64,000 nucleotides of DNA. Source: Ricordea florida. Its lineage: Eukaryota > Cnidaria > Anthozoa > Corallimorpharia > Ricordeidae. This document shows positions 52,344 through 64,000 of this stretch, in pieces. The DNA is taken from NCBI GenBank assembly GCA_949710005.1, contig OX453287.1, positions 1,080,501-1,144,500 of the forward strand. Direction: 5' to 3'. The position numbers and the translations under genes were made by a program. The notes under the pieces are model-generated. The model did not search any database and was not told the origin of the DNA. It saw only the letters and a program-made list of their open reading frames with translations. Positions within the stretch are counted from its first letter, which is position 1. Every line of letters starts with the position of its first letter.

Positions 52344-55300
52344 ATGGCCACCAGAGAGGCAGGAAATAAATTAAGCAAGTCGAGGCCCACTCGAAAGTCC
52401 CGAGCCTGTGATGACGGAGAGAACTGTCCTACGGTAAAGAAAAGAAGAAAGATGGACTCGGTTAACGTGGAAAAATGGGACGCTGCTGCTTTAAAGGTAC
52501 GGTTATCATCCTTCTATTCAGTAATGGATTTTGCGCGGGATTTTGTAATTTCCATTTTTTTACGAACAAATCCATGGCTTTATTTTCGAGCGAACTAACC
52601 GTGCTTAGTTGCGGAAGTCACTTCCATAATAATCTCACAGGCAACCGAATTTATTTTAGTATTAGAACTGTGATTAGCCCCGAGTTTGTGTGTTTAAAGC
52701 TTGTCAAATCCTGGATTCAAAACCGCGGCCCAACGGTCGGTTTAGGTCGAATAAACATAAGACAAGCAGTTCATTCACTGTCGCGTGACACAACTCTCAA
52801 GTGATTGAAATTGTTTTGACGAAAAGAAATCATTTTCTGAACAATTTCTGGTATACTTCACTGATGCTATAAGAATATATTGTTCATTTTTTAACGTCGT
52901 TCTTGGTGGGTGCGAGCGCCGTGAATAGTGATGTGTTCAACTTCACCGGACGAAAACTGGAGTGGAGCTAATAATTATGATCAGTCGCTCTGTGTAAAGA
53001 AAATCCTGGTCAAGAACTAATTGTTAAGTTTCCGGTTTGAAAGGCAGTCTTTCGACCTGTGTTTACAATCAAGCTTAGGTGGAAGCGGCGACGTAGACAT
53101 GAGTTTAGCTACTTCGGCGACGAATTATTTAAAACATAAAGACCTATGTACTTCATCGAGTGTCTTGTAAAATGCCATCACCATAACTGCGTCGAAAGCG
53201 TCTTAGATTTCTAGCAAAATTTTCTGTAGTATTTTTTACAGTTTTTGTTGATTTGCAGAAGATTTCTTTTCCTTGTTCACATTTAGGGCTTTTCCCCTCG
53301 CTGAAACCGACGTGGAAACCGATTTCGAGTCGCAGAATAGATTGTTATCATGGTGTTTTGGTCTATTTGATGCCTTTTTGAGAAAGGACATTCAACTTTA
53401 AGTGAAATGGCGAAATTTTCTTTTTACCATGCTTGTATTACAGCTGTAGTTTAATGCGGCTTTCATTCATCATATTTCAAAGATGGTGTCAAATGTCTTT
53501 GTAACGAAGGCAGAGTAATTATTATTGTTCACCATGGGCTTTTTAAAGCGCGGTGTATTTCCAGAGCTCTTATGTTTTCCCTCTTGTAAGCTTCTGTAAC
53601 GTGTTATCCCGCATCAGAGTTGGGTTACGTTAGATAGAACGTTGTCAGTTTGTCATAAAAAGAGACACAAGATCACAAAAGGGAAAATTAGTTTACATAA
53701 TCGAATGAAATGCACACGAGTCGTGCGTGCCATTTTTGATGACCTTTCCGTGGCTTTTTGTCTAACAAAGTGTGTGTTGAGAACATTTTCTATCCGTACA
53801 ATCGGTCTGGATGGGACTCTTAATGGATTCACACCGTAAAACCTTTCTGAAGTATTCACACACGCGTCCATTCTCTGTGTTATTATTTAAGCTTCCTGTT
53901 GGTAGTCCCTGTGGTTTTTCTTATCCGTACGTTCTGAATTTAGCCCGAGGCGGCTTTTACAAACCCATAATTTTGTGGTTATTTCTCTTCATTCAACCTA
54001 GACTAGAAAGAATGAAGATAAAAATTGAAATTAGTATTCTAGTTGGGAGGTGACGAAAGTGTAGAATTTTCTTTCCTTGTTTCGCAAACATCAAAGCACT
54101 CCTTGTCTCAGCACAGAACTGAAAAGAAAATGAGAGTTTCACGAGGCGTAGGGGTGTGACTTGTAATACGAATATCTTTCCTGTTTCGTTCCATCACTAT
54201 TGTTTGCATCAGAACAAATCCCAAACCTTATTTGGTTTGTTTTCTTGGGGCGTTTTCACCTTTCTGTCTGCTGGAAAACTCGAGGGGTTCTTATCAGTGT
54301 TATGCTTTGTCGAGACATGTTTACCTAAGAGTGACGCAATAAACACAAATATACATTTAAATTTAAATTTTAATATAAAAAATGTTTGAAATCTATTGAC
54401 AGCCGAAAGTGTTTTTAAAATAAATGTCGTCCGTGCCTGCGGTACAGTAATTACAGTATTCTTATCACGTCTTATATCTTTACGGATATATAAATTACGC
54501 CCTCTTAAGTATTATCGTAAAACAGCTAGCACGAATATTGAGGTTTCCCCGCCATTTTGAACACCTGTTAATATAACATGCGATTTCAGATTTGTTGTTG
54601 AAATTGTTGAAGTAGGAATTTTGTTTTGTGTGTACAAAGCAAGCTAATTTTAATCTCAAGAGAGTCACGCCTGTAAACAGTAATTAATTTGTCTTCCGGA
54701 TATCTCTTACCATTTCCTGCCCTACCCTGTCTAAACTGTCAAACAAACCCAAAAGACATGCTTTCACCTTGTAAAACAAGTTGGCTCTCTTGAGATGCAT
54801 TCAGGACAACTGATCCATCATTGTTGTTCAGAAGTCAAACGCTAGAGTTTGGTGTGGCCAACTGAGTAATTTTGATACAGTAAATAATGGTTAACTTTGA
54901 AGAAGTTTGTCAAAGTCGCAGAGGTTTGAAAAGGCCAGTTCAGGTAGACTTACTGTATACAGTTCTGGCTGCTTGATTTTGATAGCTGGTATAATATTAT
55001 TGTTTAAATATATTGTACAGTGTAGATGTTTAAAATATACTGAACAGTAGGTATTGAGACACTTATTATAGCTTTCAAAGTTTTTTTAGAAGATGAATCA
55101 GTCAAATCCCACACCATGTAGTCAGTTTTACCTGTGTTCATCCACTGTTTGGCAAATGAATTGTATCATTATTCCAAAATAAATAAGTAGATCCACAAAA
55201 CTAGACTGAGCTTGAGTTTATCTGTAAAGTACTCTGCCAGCTGTTAAATTCAAATGATCATGTGTACATGTAGCATTCCTGTGTTGTATCAAAATTTCAT

Positions 55301-58300
55301 AGTGGCCTTAGCTTTAGCAGAAAATCCATCCAAACCATTGGAAAAAGAAATTTAACATCAATGAATTTGCCATCTTTGAGAGATATATGTTTAAGAATTA
55401 AGAAAGTTGTGCACTAGTGCAAATTTTGGAGGTGTTTGATTGGGTTGAGTTTTTTGCTGGCTGCTTTATATTGTAAAGATGGTTGAACCTTATCAAGACT
55501 TTTTTTAATCCTCTACTCTTTGTAACATTGCTGTTATTGTCTTCTAGCTTCCTAAGGAATTGTTAGGACCCCATAAGATGAACTAGCATGTGTCATAATT
55601 ATTAGAAGTTTGACTGTAGTGGAAGAAAGCCTTTTCAACCGTAATGAAGTTACTTGTAACATCATGACTTGGGAATAAACAGGCAACAATCATTGATAAT
55701 CATGATAGTGTCCTGATTACTTAAATATCTGATAAACACAAAATTCTGACGTGAAGTTACACATGTACAAAATGGCCAATGGTATTCCGGTTTGAAACTC
55801 TTAATTACTAGAAACCTTGAGGTCAATTGTAACTATAATGTTTATCCTTTTCATAATTCAGTGTTATGCCACACCCATTGCTCAAGTTTCACTGTTGCAT
55901 CTGTTTTATTTAGGAACTAGATGACTCAGCAATTCAAGAGAAGATTGACCATGAAGTCCACATACGTGACGGAACAGTTAAACTTCTAGCAGCTTGTCAT
56001 GAGGAGGTTCAAGTGTTGGAGGCATCAAAAAACCTACTAACAATCAATGCTAGAATTCTGGCCCTGATGGGTCTGTTACAAAGACACAGAGCTAAGTCAG
56101 TACTGAGGCGCAAAGGATCAAGGTATACATGTCCTGTCTGACCATAGTAACTTACGGTAACTTCATATTGTTGCTTATGACTGGTTTTCACAAATATTTG
56201 TCTGGTCTCACAATTACGTTTATAATCTGCAGTTCAGCTCCACCAGTAGGCAAAGACGATGATGACGTTCCATGTAAATCCCGGCTCTCTCTTTCAGGTG
56301 CTGTACACATAAAATTGTACTGTTAGTTGGTTTATACAGACATTGAGGAAATTGCAAAGAACAGCCTCAAAGACTTCAGTGTCGTTCTTGCTGTTATTGC
56401 CAGTGCTTTCAATAAAATTTGAAGCAGGTGGCTACGTGATGTTAGCCATAGGTTCATGATTTACAAGCTCTTCTCTTGTTCTCCCAACATCTCAAGTGGT
56501 TTATTATGCTGGTAAACCCACAGAAACTGCACTTAAGGTTACCGTAAACCTTCGCAGGTGTCTTTAGCCAAAAAATTATTACCGCGCTGTCTTAAATACA
56601 ACCACTACAAATTATATATCAATGTCAAGGTTATAGGATGCTCTATTCGATAAAAATTGTTTCGCTTCAATTGTTCTTAATAGTAAGGCGAGCGCGACCT
56701 AAAAGCGCGAAACGACCGACGTCCCTTTGAGCGAATTTATCGGGTATCAAACTCAACCGTGTAAACAAAACTACTGCATTATATCATTCACAAGGCATCA
56801 ATCATCAAAACCGTGTCAGGGATTTCCGTTTTTTAAAATTGATCTCCCGCAATGGCGATTGTTGTGAAAGGTATCGGTAAATTGTTGATCATCAAAATTG
56901 ACAGAAAAATTGCGAAGCAACCAATGGGAATATCAAAAAAGCCTATAAAATAAATTTTGGCGGATAGTGCATTTAATTAGCTTTTTATTGATATATAGTT
57001 TGTGGTTGTTGCGTTTTAAGCAGCGCGCAGATGATTTTTTCCGCGAAGGACACTCACGAAGGTATACGGTAACCTTAATTGCTTTTATAAACTAACTTTA
57101 AAATAAAACCAGAAAATGTTTCTCTTTTTGATGGTTTTCAGCACACACATAGTGTCTGAGTTATTTTACAATAATTGATAATTATTGTTGTGTCCTGTTT
57201 GCTTTATCAGACATTCGTATTCCACTGATGTGGACTCAAGATGACCATAACAAAACCAAAACAGGTGACTGTCCTTGTTTCATTGTACTGGTATTTGTAT
57301 TTTGACACTGATATCCTTCCTCGAAACATCAATGGATGTCTCTAACAGTAGAGTGCCAAAAATGTTTCCCTGTGAATAATCCTTTTTTTTTTTTTCCCAT
57401 TAGAGCAACACCTGTACTATGTATTCTGCTTGTTAAAGCTTGATGGCCAGGTTCTTGACACAGCGCTGGTTGAAACTGATGAATCAGAAACTGACCTTGC
57501 CTTTGATAACGTTATTTTGTTGTGAGTAATTTTTCAATAACTATTACTGTGCAGTCATTAATAATAATTATGTTAATTATTTATACAGTAGGTAATAGGT
57601 TGAAAGGAAACTGCCTTACAATTATTGCACATGCAATTGGCAAAAAGAATACTGACGCAGTGAAGCATTCCTGGCCCCTTGGAGTATTTGACATTTTCTT
57701 CTGAAATATATAGTTCTACATTTTTATTGTTAATATAAGAATCAAGGCACATACATCAGGCCCATTTGGCAAAAGGTTATCCCAGCTTCTAAAGCATGAA
57801 TTACCCAGGAGTATTGTAATTCTTTACCCCTTTTCCCCACTCTCCCTTTAATAAGATGTGAGTCTTTTGCTTTGTTTACTCCTGGCATTATAATGCAGTG
57901 TAATACAATGTAGTATGTTGTGCCCTTTTTGTTGTAGTGAAAATGTGAGCCATGACTTCAAACTGGATATTGAGATCTACTACACAGTTTCATCAGACAG
58001 TGCAGCTAATAGATTGGCAGGTGTCAAGAAGCCTCTGAGAAGAACAGCATCAGGTCCAGAGGCCCCCAAGTTCATTCTTGCCGGACACACCCAACTAACA
58101 GTGGACCATCTAAATGATCAAGTCAAGTCTCATGATCTTAAAACTGGTATGATTATTATAAGCATCCAATTTGAGAGATTTAGATGTGCATGCAATGTCT
58201 GTGATACTTGCACAGTGAGAAGTTTACTGTTGATTCATCACCGATACCTGAATCCTTGTCAAAATGTCCCATGTTACAGTGTACAGTACACTCTACACTT

Positions 58301-61300
58301 TAGATGAGAGTTTACATGTAAGTACAATATGGTGAGAAGCCTGATTGATTAGATGGGTGCCTCAAATGTCTTCAGTGTAAAGTGAAAACATGATATGATC
58401 ATTGTGTGCAGTATAATACCATTTACTTGGTGAATTTCCTCCAATTACATATTATGTGATATTGGGATGGGGAGAAGAAAATTGGACTTATTTGTGCCAG
58501 AGGGTTTTTCAGGGTTGAACCTCGTTCATGTAAATTTACACATAGTTGGAAGGTTTGGGGAATGGTGGTTTTGTGTTTAATTAATAATGTAGTTTATGCT
58601 TTTTCCAGTTAGCCTCTCTATATATTCAACCATCTCACTTCTAATGTAAAGTGTTTGTTCCACAGGGTTGGTTGGTGCTAGTCCATTGGCAACAACAACC
58701 TCTACTGAAGATTCCAACATGCCGCTGTTGGCTCTGTGGGGTCAGATCTGCTGTCGCTTAGCAGCCAGACCAGCATGTGTTGAGAGTACAAGAATGTCAG
58801 GATTTCTTGAGGTTCAGGTACTGTGGCCCCCTACTTTACAACTTGGATAAGTACAACACAATTAATCAAACTGTCAAGTTGTGGGTTTTTTGTATTGACC
58901 ATCAGTGATAGTTGGGAAACAAAGTATGGCAGCCATTTGTTTCATCTGACATTTTTCACTGTCAGGGCAAATGCTGGAGGGATCTCCGTTATGTTATGTT
59001 TTATACTTTACTTCCTATTTGATTTTCAGAGAAGAGTTGGTGGCCAATTCTCTTGGTGTAGACTGTGGTGTGAATTGAGGCATGCAACAATAAAAGGCTG
59101 GGAGAATGAGGAGGTTGCCCTCCAAAAGGATCCATTAGAAGTGATAGAAGTGAAACCGGTACTGGCTAATGAACTACATTATGTAATAACATGTCTTTTT
59201 CAAACATTTACTGTAAATAACAAGGCAAAGATCTTATTGTCTGCTTGTATAGTATCATTCAATTTGATTCCAATAGGAGTAGCTACAAGATACGAAGACC
59301 ATACTGTATCCTTGTCACTTATGGTGCTTATTGTTGATCAAAACTGAGGTTGACCTTGCGACATTACACTGTACAAACTGAGGCACAGGTGTGTCCCCTA
59401 TCTTGCAGTTCATATTTGTTCGCAGTTAGTTATACCATACTATGTTTGTGTTTCCTCAGGGTATGGATGTGGCAGGCACAGTGAGCCCAACATTCCAACA
59501 CCGTCACATTCTCATACTCAAGAGTACCTCTCATGAGAAGGAACCAGTGCTAGCTTCAGACTCTGATGAAGAATATGCCAAGTGGAAAGATGCATTGCAC
59601 CAGACTGTACTTGATGTTACAGCGTGGAAGAGTGCCTGCAGACAGGAGATGAAGATAGTCAACCCTGCACCAAGGAAGCTGCCACTTGTAGAGACCAAAA
59701 CTTTATATGATTCTGTGGAGGTCATTCTATCCCCAGTTGCACGTAGGTGTCTTATTCTTTCTTTCACAACACTTACCAAAACTCAAGCTGGATTTTCAAT
59801 TTAATACTGTACATGTGAAGTACCGCTACTACCACAGTTCATCCAAAGCCAAATCTAGAGCCATCCCAGATGCTTAATATTATTTAATTTTCTTACATTA
59901 AAAGTTTCCTGGTATCATTCACATCCAGTTACATGTATCTTATCAATCATCATTTGTTATGCACTGCCCAATCAAAATCCGATAGGTTGATCTCAGTTGT
60001 CTCCTCTTGAGCACATGTTTTACACTGTACATGTACAGCGGTAACAAGTATTATTTTTTCTAAATCTAAAGAATCCTAAATTCTCGAATTTGATTGGCTA
60101 ATCACGCGCGCGTGACCGGTCCAGCTTTTAACGATACGGCCCACGGGCCAGATTTTCTCCCCCCTGTAGCAATTTACTATCTCTTCTCTTACTTTAAAAG
60201 GGAGACATCCAAAAAAATTAAATAAGTTATTTACCGGCAAGGTGGGTCCGTATTGGAAAAAACTGTGCCCTTGGTCTTGAGAACAGTTTTTTTCCCATAC
60301 GGATCTCCCGCCCGGTAAATACAATAATTTTTATATGAATTTGGCTAACAGGCAAATCACTCCTTTGGTGCTGGATGTTATACTGTTTAATATTTTTGGG
60401 TCGGGGATCTTTGGTGAGGAGAGCTAATGTATCTCTGTCAGGGACTCTCAATTAACACCAGCATTTTTAATGACCACGTCAGCGTGTTCTACTGTGGCTG
60501 TGAAGAAGGGGTGGTTGGGAATGCACAGATATTCACCTATTGAATGGACTTGCATCCTTTCTGTTAATTAGAACTCACGAACAAGAATAGCAAGCTATGA
60601 ACTCTGCTATTATATTATTGTGGTTCAATGTATTAGTTGAACCAATATATGTGACTTACTTTCTTCAGATTCCTCTTGAATTTGCATGTCACCATGGTCG
60701 CCATCATGTAAGTGTGTCTTTTGGTTCCATCTGACACATCCACGTGAACCTGCGATCGGGTGTTCTCCTTCCTAGCGAAAGCCAGAAGAGAAAAGAACAC
60801 CTGATCACAGAGTCTACTGCACTAATCTCTCTGCAGTGTAACACCTGCATGTATCATCTTTCAATGCTTACTCATATCCATCCCACCCTCGCACAAACCT
60901 TTTTTGCAATCTTTATATATATATATACACTCTCGAGATCTGAGTAGTACCAACTTTAACTTCCCTTAACCTTTTAAGCCCCAAGGGGTCTCCCTGTGAC
61001 GAGTAAAATCGTCTGGCGTTAGCCAGAGTAAATCTGTGAAGTCACTCTAAGGGTGTAAAAGTTTAACCCTTCAAGTCGTAATGGTGAGATCTGAGTAGTA
61101 CTAACTTTGACCTCCCTTATCAACCCTTCAAGTCTTAATGGTTTATCAATCTAAATTTTATTCTTGTGATATTCATACAATGATAATAAGAATACGTGGG
61201 AATGATCACCAATAACTTTGTGGATAAATTATTCTTACTGTGATATTCTCCTTACTGTATCAAATCAGTGTACAACTAAAGGAGAATCTGTATCTTGGGG

Positions 61301-61764
61301 CTTTAAAAGGAAATGAGAACCATACATATTCTGGATTTCAGTCTGGAAAATTTAGCTCGAGATCGACGTAAAATGCTTCTGTCGATAATTTTCGTAGTTC
61401 TCACTCTCTGATCGCTTGACGTTGTCAGGAGAAGTTTGCATATTGGTCACTTATGGAAGTGAAAGGTTTAACAGATCGTGTGAGGTGCACTACAGAATCC
61501 GTACATGCATGGTGCGGCTTACTGTAGCATTGATGCGGTTTAGGGGTTTGTATCAATATAACTAAGCTGAATTTCTATTTGATATCAACAGATTCTCATG
61601 CGCGAGTTCCTCTGAGCGAACTCAGTACCATACCCGCTGATTCTCCCAGCATTCAATGCACGTATGATATCTGGCAAAGACGAGTCCCAGGAAATAGAAG
61701 TTTTGGAAAAGGCAAGAAGAAAAAGGACGATGAAAATGTGATGAACTACGAAACCACAATTTAA
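52344..61764 (+). CDS. RTKN: Rhotekin (Rho-binding HR1, anillin-like, PH), 514 aa
   Basis: Rho effector that binds active RhoA through its HR1 coiled coil and membranes/septins through its anillin-type and PH parts. Ten exons with consistent phases: 52344-52496, 55914-56122, 56233-56297, 57211-57264, 57404-57521, 57938-58146, 58666-58817, 59030-59158, 59460-59742, 61592-61764; they sum to exactly 515 codons (human about 550-563). HR1: ELDDSAIQEKIDHEVHIRDG...KLLAACHEEVQVLEASKNLL (about 52-115). The anillin-like region follows (QHLYYVFCLLKLDGQVL; DFKLDIEIYYTV). PH: FSWCRLWCELRHATIKGW to EYAKWKDALHQTVLDVTAWK. The basic N-terminus (TVKKRRKMDS) may be a nuclear or lipid-binding signal. ATG 52344 has a good context (AAGATGG); an upstream in-frame ATG at 52257 is less likely. 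Confidence 0.92.
56533..57078. mobile_element. TTAA-bounded MITE in rhotekin intron 3
   Basis: TTAAGGTTACCGTAAACCTT on the left; the right end reads inward as TTAAGGTTACCGTATACCTT. 546 bp, no ORF. Confidence 0.75.
60066..60330. mobile_element. MITE copy in rhotekin intron 9, related to 43797-44310
   Basis: Starts AATCCTAAATTCTCGAAT..TTGATTGGCTAATCAC, shares GTCCAGCTTT..ACGATACG.CC and GGGAGACATCCAAAAAAA with the copy in protrudin. Contains the inverted pair CCGTATTGGAAAAAACTG / CAGTTTTTTTCCCATACGG (about 60247-60302). Confidence 0.6.
60967..61070. repeat. Third copy of the CGAGTAAAATCGTCTGGCGT repeat family
   Basis: Shares TCTCCCTGTGACGAGTAAAA and TCGTCTGGCGTTAGCC with the two copies at 46070-46325. 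Rhotekin intron 9. Confidence 0.7.
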
Positions 61765-63671
61765 ATATTTGGTTGTTGATGTGTCGATGTTGAAATAGAG
61801 TTAAGGTTGCGTGACTGCCTGAAGAGACAATTACACCAGCGATTTATCTCGCTATTTGTCACGCACCAATCCCGGCGATTTAGTGGGAACTTCAAAATCA
61901 TGGGTGTTAACTATCTGCGATTTGACATTAATTTCAGAGTGATTTGTCAGAGGTCAGAATCTCAGAGCGTTTACACACGCAATTTTGTAAATTCAACCAA
62001 GTTGCGTGTCCAATAACGTAGAAAGAAATTTCCGTGTATTGCTGTACATAAAGATATGTAATATTAATTTACTATTTATGAAGAATGATATAGTGAGTGA
62101 AACTGCATGGAGGAAAATTCGGAGGTTGTTGAGCTTGACTGCGCGTGCGTAAGATGTCAGTTTTGAGATAAATTTATATAATAATATCATTTTATATTTG
62201 CAGTCAAGTTTAACAACAGATCGTGATTTTATGATTCAGGGATGAATTAGCTCAGAGTGGAAGGTTTTGACGCAAATTTTAAAGATTAATGAATTTAGTG
62301 TAGTAACATATATCATTTATGATAAAGCTTAGTTATGTTTAGGAAGTATTTTGGCGATACTAGCAAATTCAGTTCCTCTATTGTTGACCAGAGGACCTCT
62401 GTCTAATTTGTAATGGTTGAAAGAAAATTGAGTTGCATTTAACCCTGTAAAATTTTAACCGTTTAGTCGTTGCGTTCATAAAGACGTTTAAATTAATTTT
62501 TACGCAGTCGTCTGCAAAACATTCTTATTACACGTCAAGGCTCTAAAAGTCAGTCAATTTTCCAATTTACACAAACTATGATTGTTTAGCAGCAAACATG
62601 AAAGAAAACTGTTAGAAGCAGATTCAATGAAACTCCTGAGTTGTTTGCCTAAAAAAGAAAGTAGGATTGGTTACTTTTCGCTCTGTTTTAGTTTTCTTTT
62701 TGTTTTTGTTTCTTTGTTTCTTTCTTTCCTTTTTTTGGAAGAGAGGAGTGTTTGTCAAGTGAAGATTTCTGTCGATATTGGAGAGTGTTGCGAGATAATG
62801 TAACACAGGGTTCTCGTTTGAGGCCGGAGGCCGTAAGTTTTGTGTATGGTCGTTTCCCATTCCGTGTCCCGGGTACTTTGAGACCAATATTCGAGGGTTT
62901 TAGGGCGCTCACCAGGCGTCTTGCGGCGCCAAAAACTGTTACGTCCGATGCTTTCAGAAATATTTCCGCTCCGTTACAAAACTTTTGAAAACCCTGAATG
63001 TGTACTTCGTTAAATATGGTAATGCCCTGTGTCTCTTACTGCGGATGTTATCAACACAGTCCTCTTTATTTATAGCGCTATCGGTGTTCTCTAACCAAGA
63101 AAGTCACCTATTTCCTCTCACCCCCACCCCTCCCCCCTTCGCTACTTTTCTCCCTCTCCAACCAATTCTAAGATGCTGACTACTTAACCTTTGAGGAGAG
63201 GCTAAGTGATTTGGTCTGAGCCAAAAACGTTCTAAATAGACCAATGTGGTATTTTGTTTTCTTCACCCTATCCGTACCCATACTCCCTTTAAAAATCGAA
63301 TGGGTTAGTCCACAATGTAACACGTTTGATTAAAAAATTTGATGGAAGGCATGTAATCAATTTTAAAAGTATATATTTTTATTTGAGTCTTTTCTCCTCA
63401 TCAATGTTATATTTTAAATTACGTGAAGAAGTTCATCAGACGAAACTAAGTTGAATAAAGTGTTCGTGAATTGTTCTTGATTCTCATTAACTGAGGAAGG
63501 TGTTTTCCTCGCTTTGTTGTTGTGACTGTTTGGCCAAGTTGCCTGAAATAATTCATTAATTTCGTTAATAACCTGTGGTTAATTTTTACATGCAGTGTTT
63601 ACATTATGTAACCGTATGTGTGTGATTTCGTCTGGTGGAGGTAGAATGATTAACATATACTATACACTTAA
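61765..63671. other. 3' flank of rhotekin and intergenic sequence
   Basis: No further gene supported. Low-complexity pyrimidine stretch at 62690-62740 and 63118-63160. Short frames here show no protein features. Confidence 0.4.
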
Positions 63672-63788
63672 TGGTCCCGAGGGAAACAGATAGTTTTGTT
63701 TTTCCGAGAGTCCTGATGTTTTCGGAGACGAAGTCGAGAGAAACATCAGGACACGGGGAAAACAAAACTGACTCGTTTCCCGAGTGAC
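63672..63788. mobile_element. Fold-back repeat with about 50-bp imperfect arms
   Basis: GGTCCCGAGGGAAACAGATA...GTTTTGTTTTTCC...GTCCTGATGTTT on the left, matched inverted by AAACATCAGGACACGGGGAA...CGTTTCCCGAGTGACCA on the right, loop about 20 nt. The pattern resembles other fold-back MITEs here. Confidence 0.65.
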
Positions 63789-64000
63789 CATGCATGAAGT
63801 GCTTTGTTGTATATTTGGACTTTCCCTTAAACAATTATAAAGCAAAAACAAACAAAGACGGCACAACTGGCGCGCGGGCAACATATCTCGGTCGGGATAC
63901 ATTTGAATTTTATCAGGGGGACGTGACCAAGAATCAACCAATTACAGTGCTAGTTTTGTTGAGTAAAAGTCTAGGTATATAACAATATACCTTGAATTTT

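Overview
The window is animal genomic DNA. Four host genes have introns with GT-AG (once GC-AG) borders, and many small DNA transposons, a tRNA-derived SINE and retroelement fragments are scattered between and inside them. Gene content and repeat families point to a cnidarian, probably an anthozoan such as a stony coral. That is an inference from protein resemblance and remembered repeat families, not a database result.

Region 1 (58-15782) is a complete Maverick/Polinton-type virus-like transposon of 15.7 kb. It has 419-bp terminal inverted repeats (58-476 and 15364-15782) that differ at one position, and a 5-bp target duplication (GGTTG). It encodes a protein-primed-type family B DNA polymerase in two frames (broken near 2310), an RVE-type integrase, a probable double jelly-roll major capsid protein, a FtsK/HerA-type packaging ATPase, and a block of small membrane and coiled-coil proteins. 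A 539-aa protein with a C-terminal membrane anchor, a possible minor capsid protein, and two leftward genes at the right end complete it; one of these is a Cys/His repeat protein. I found no adenovirus-type cysteine protease. Two features stand out. Most genes share a T(T/C)TAAAGA(T/C) motif 10-30 nt before the start codon. Short GC-rich double hairpins of the GGGC-GAA-GCCC and CCGC-AAA-GCGG type are scattered in spacers and in frame inside genes.

Region 2 (about 17.8-27.5 kb, + strand) is a large Tudor gene of the TDRD1/Vreteno type: RRM, MYND zinc finger, then seven extended Tudor domains. It should act in germline piRNA granules. Its introns hold a CAGGG-ended and a pogo/Tigger-like miniature transposon.

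Region 3 (27.5-37.5 kb) is a repeat-rich intergenic tract with nested and fold-back miniature transposons, a truncated non-LTR retrotransposon lacking its catalytic YADD segment, an LTR-retrotransposon integrase tail, and a GGA microsatellite between perfect inverted repeats.

Region 4 holds three more + strand host genes. They are a two-exon Not-family homeobox gene (37490-39090), a 14-exon protrudin/ZFYVE27 gene (40782-48228; exons sum to 419 codons) and a 10-exon rhotekin gene (52344-61764; exons sum to 515 codons). Orthologues or close relatives of all four host genes lie, as I recall, on human 2p13 or 10q, so the window may preserve very old linkage. The rest of the window is intron, intergenic sequence and repeats.
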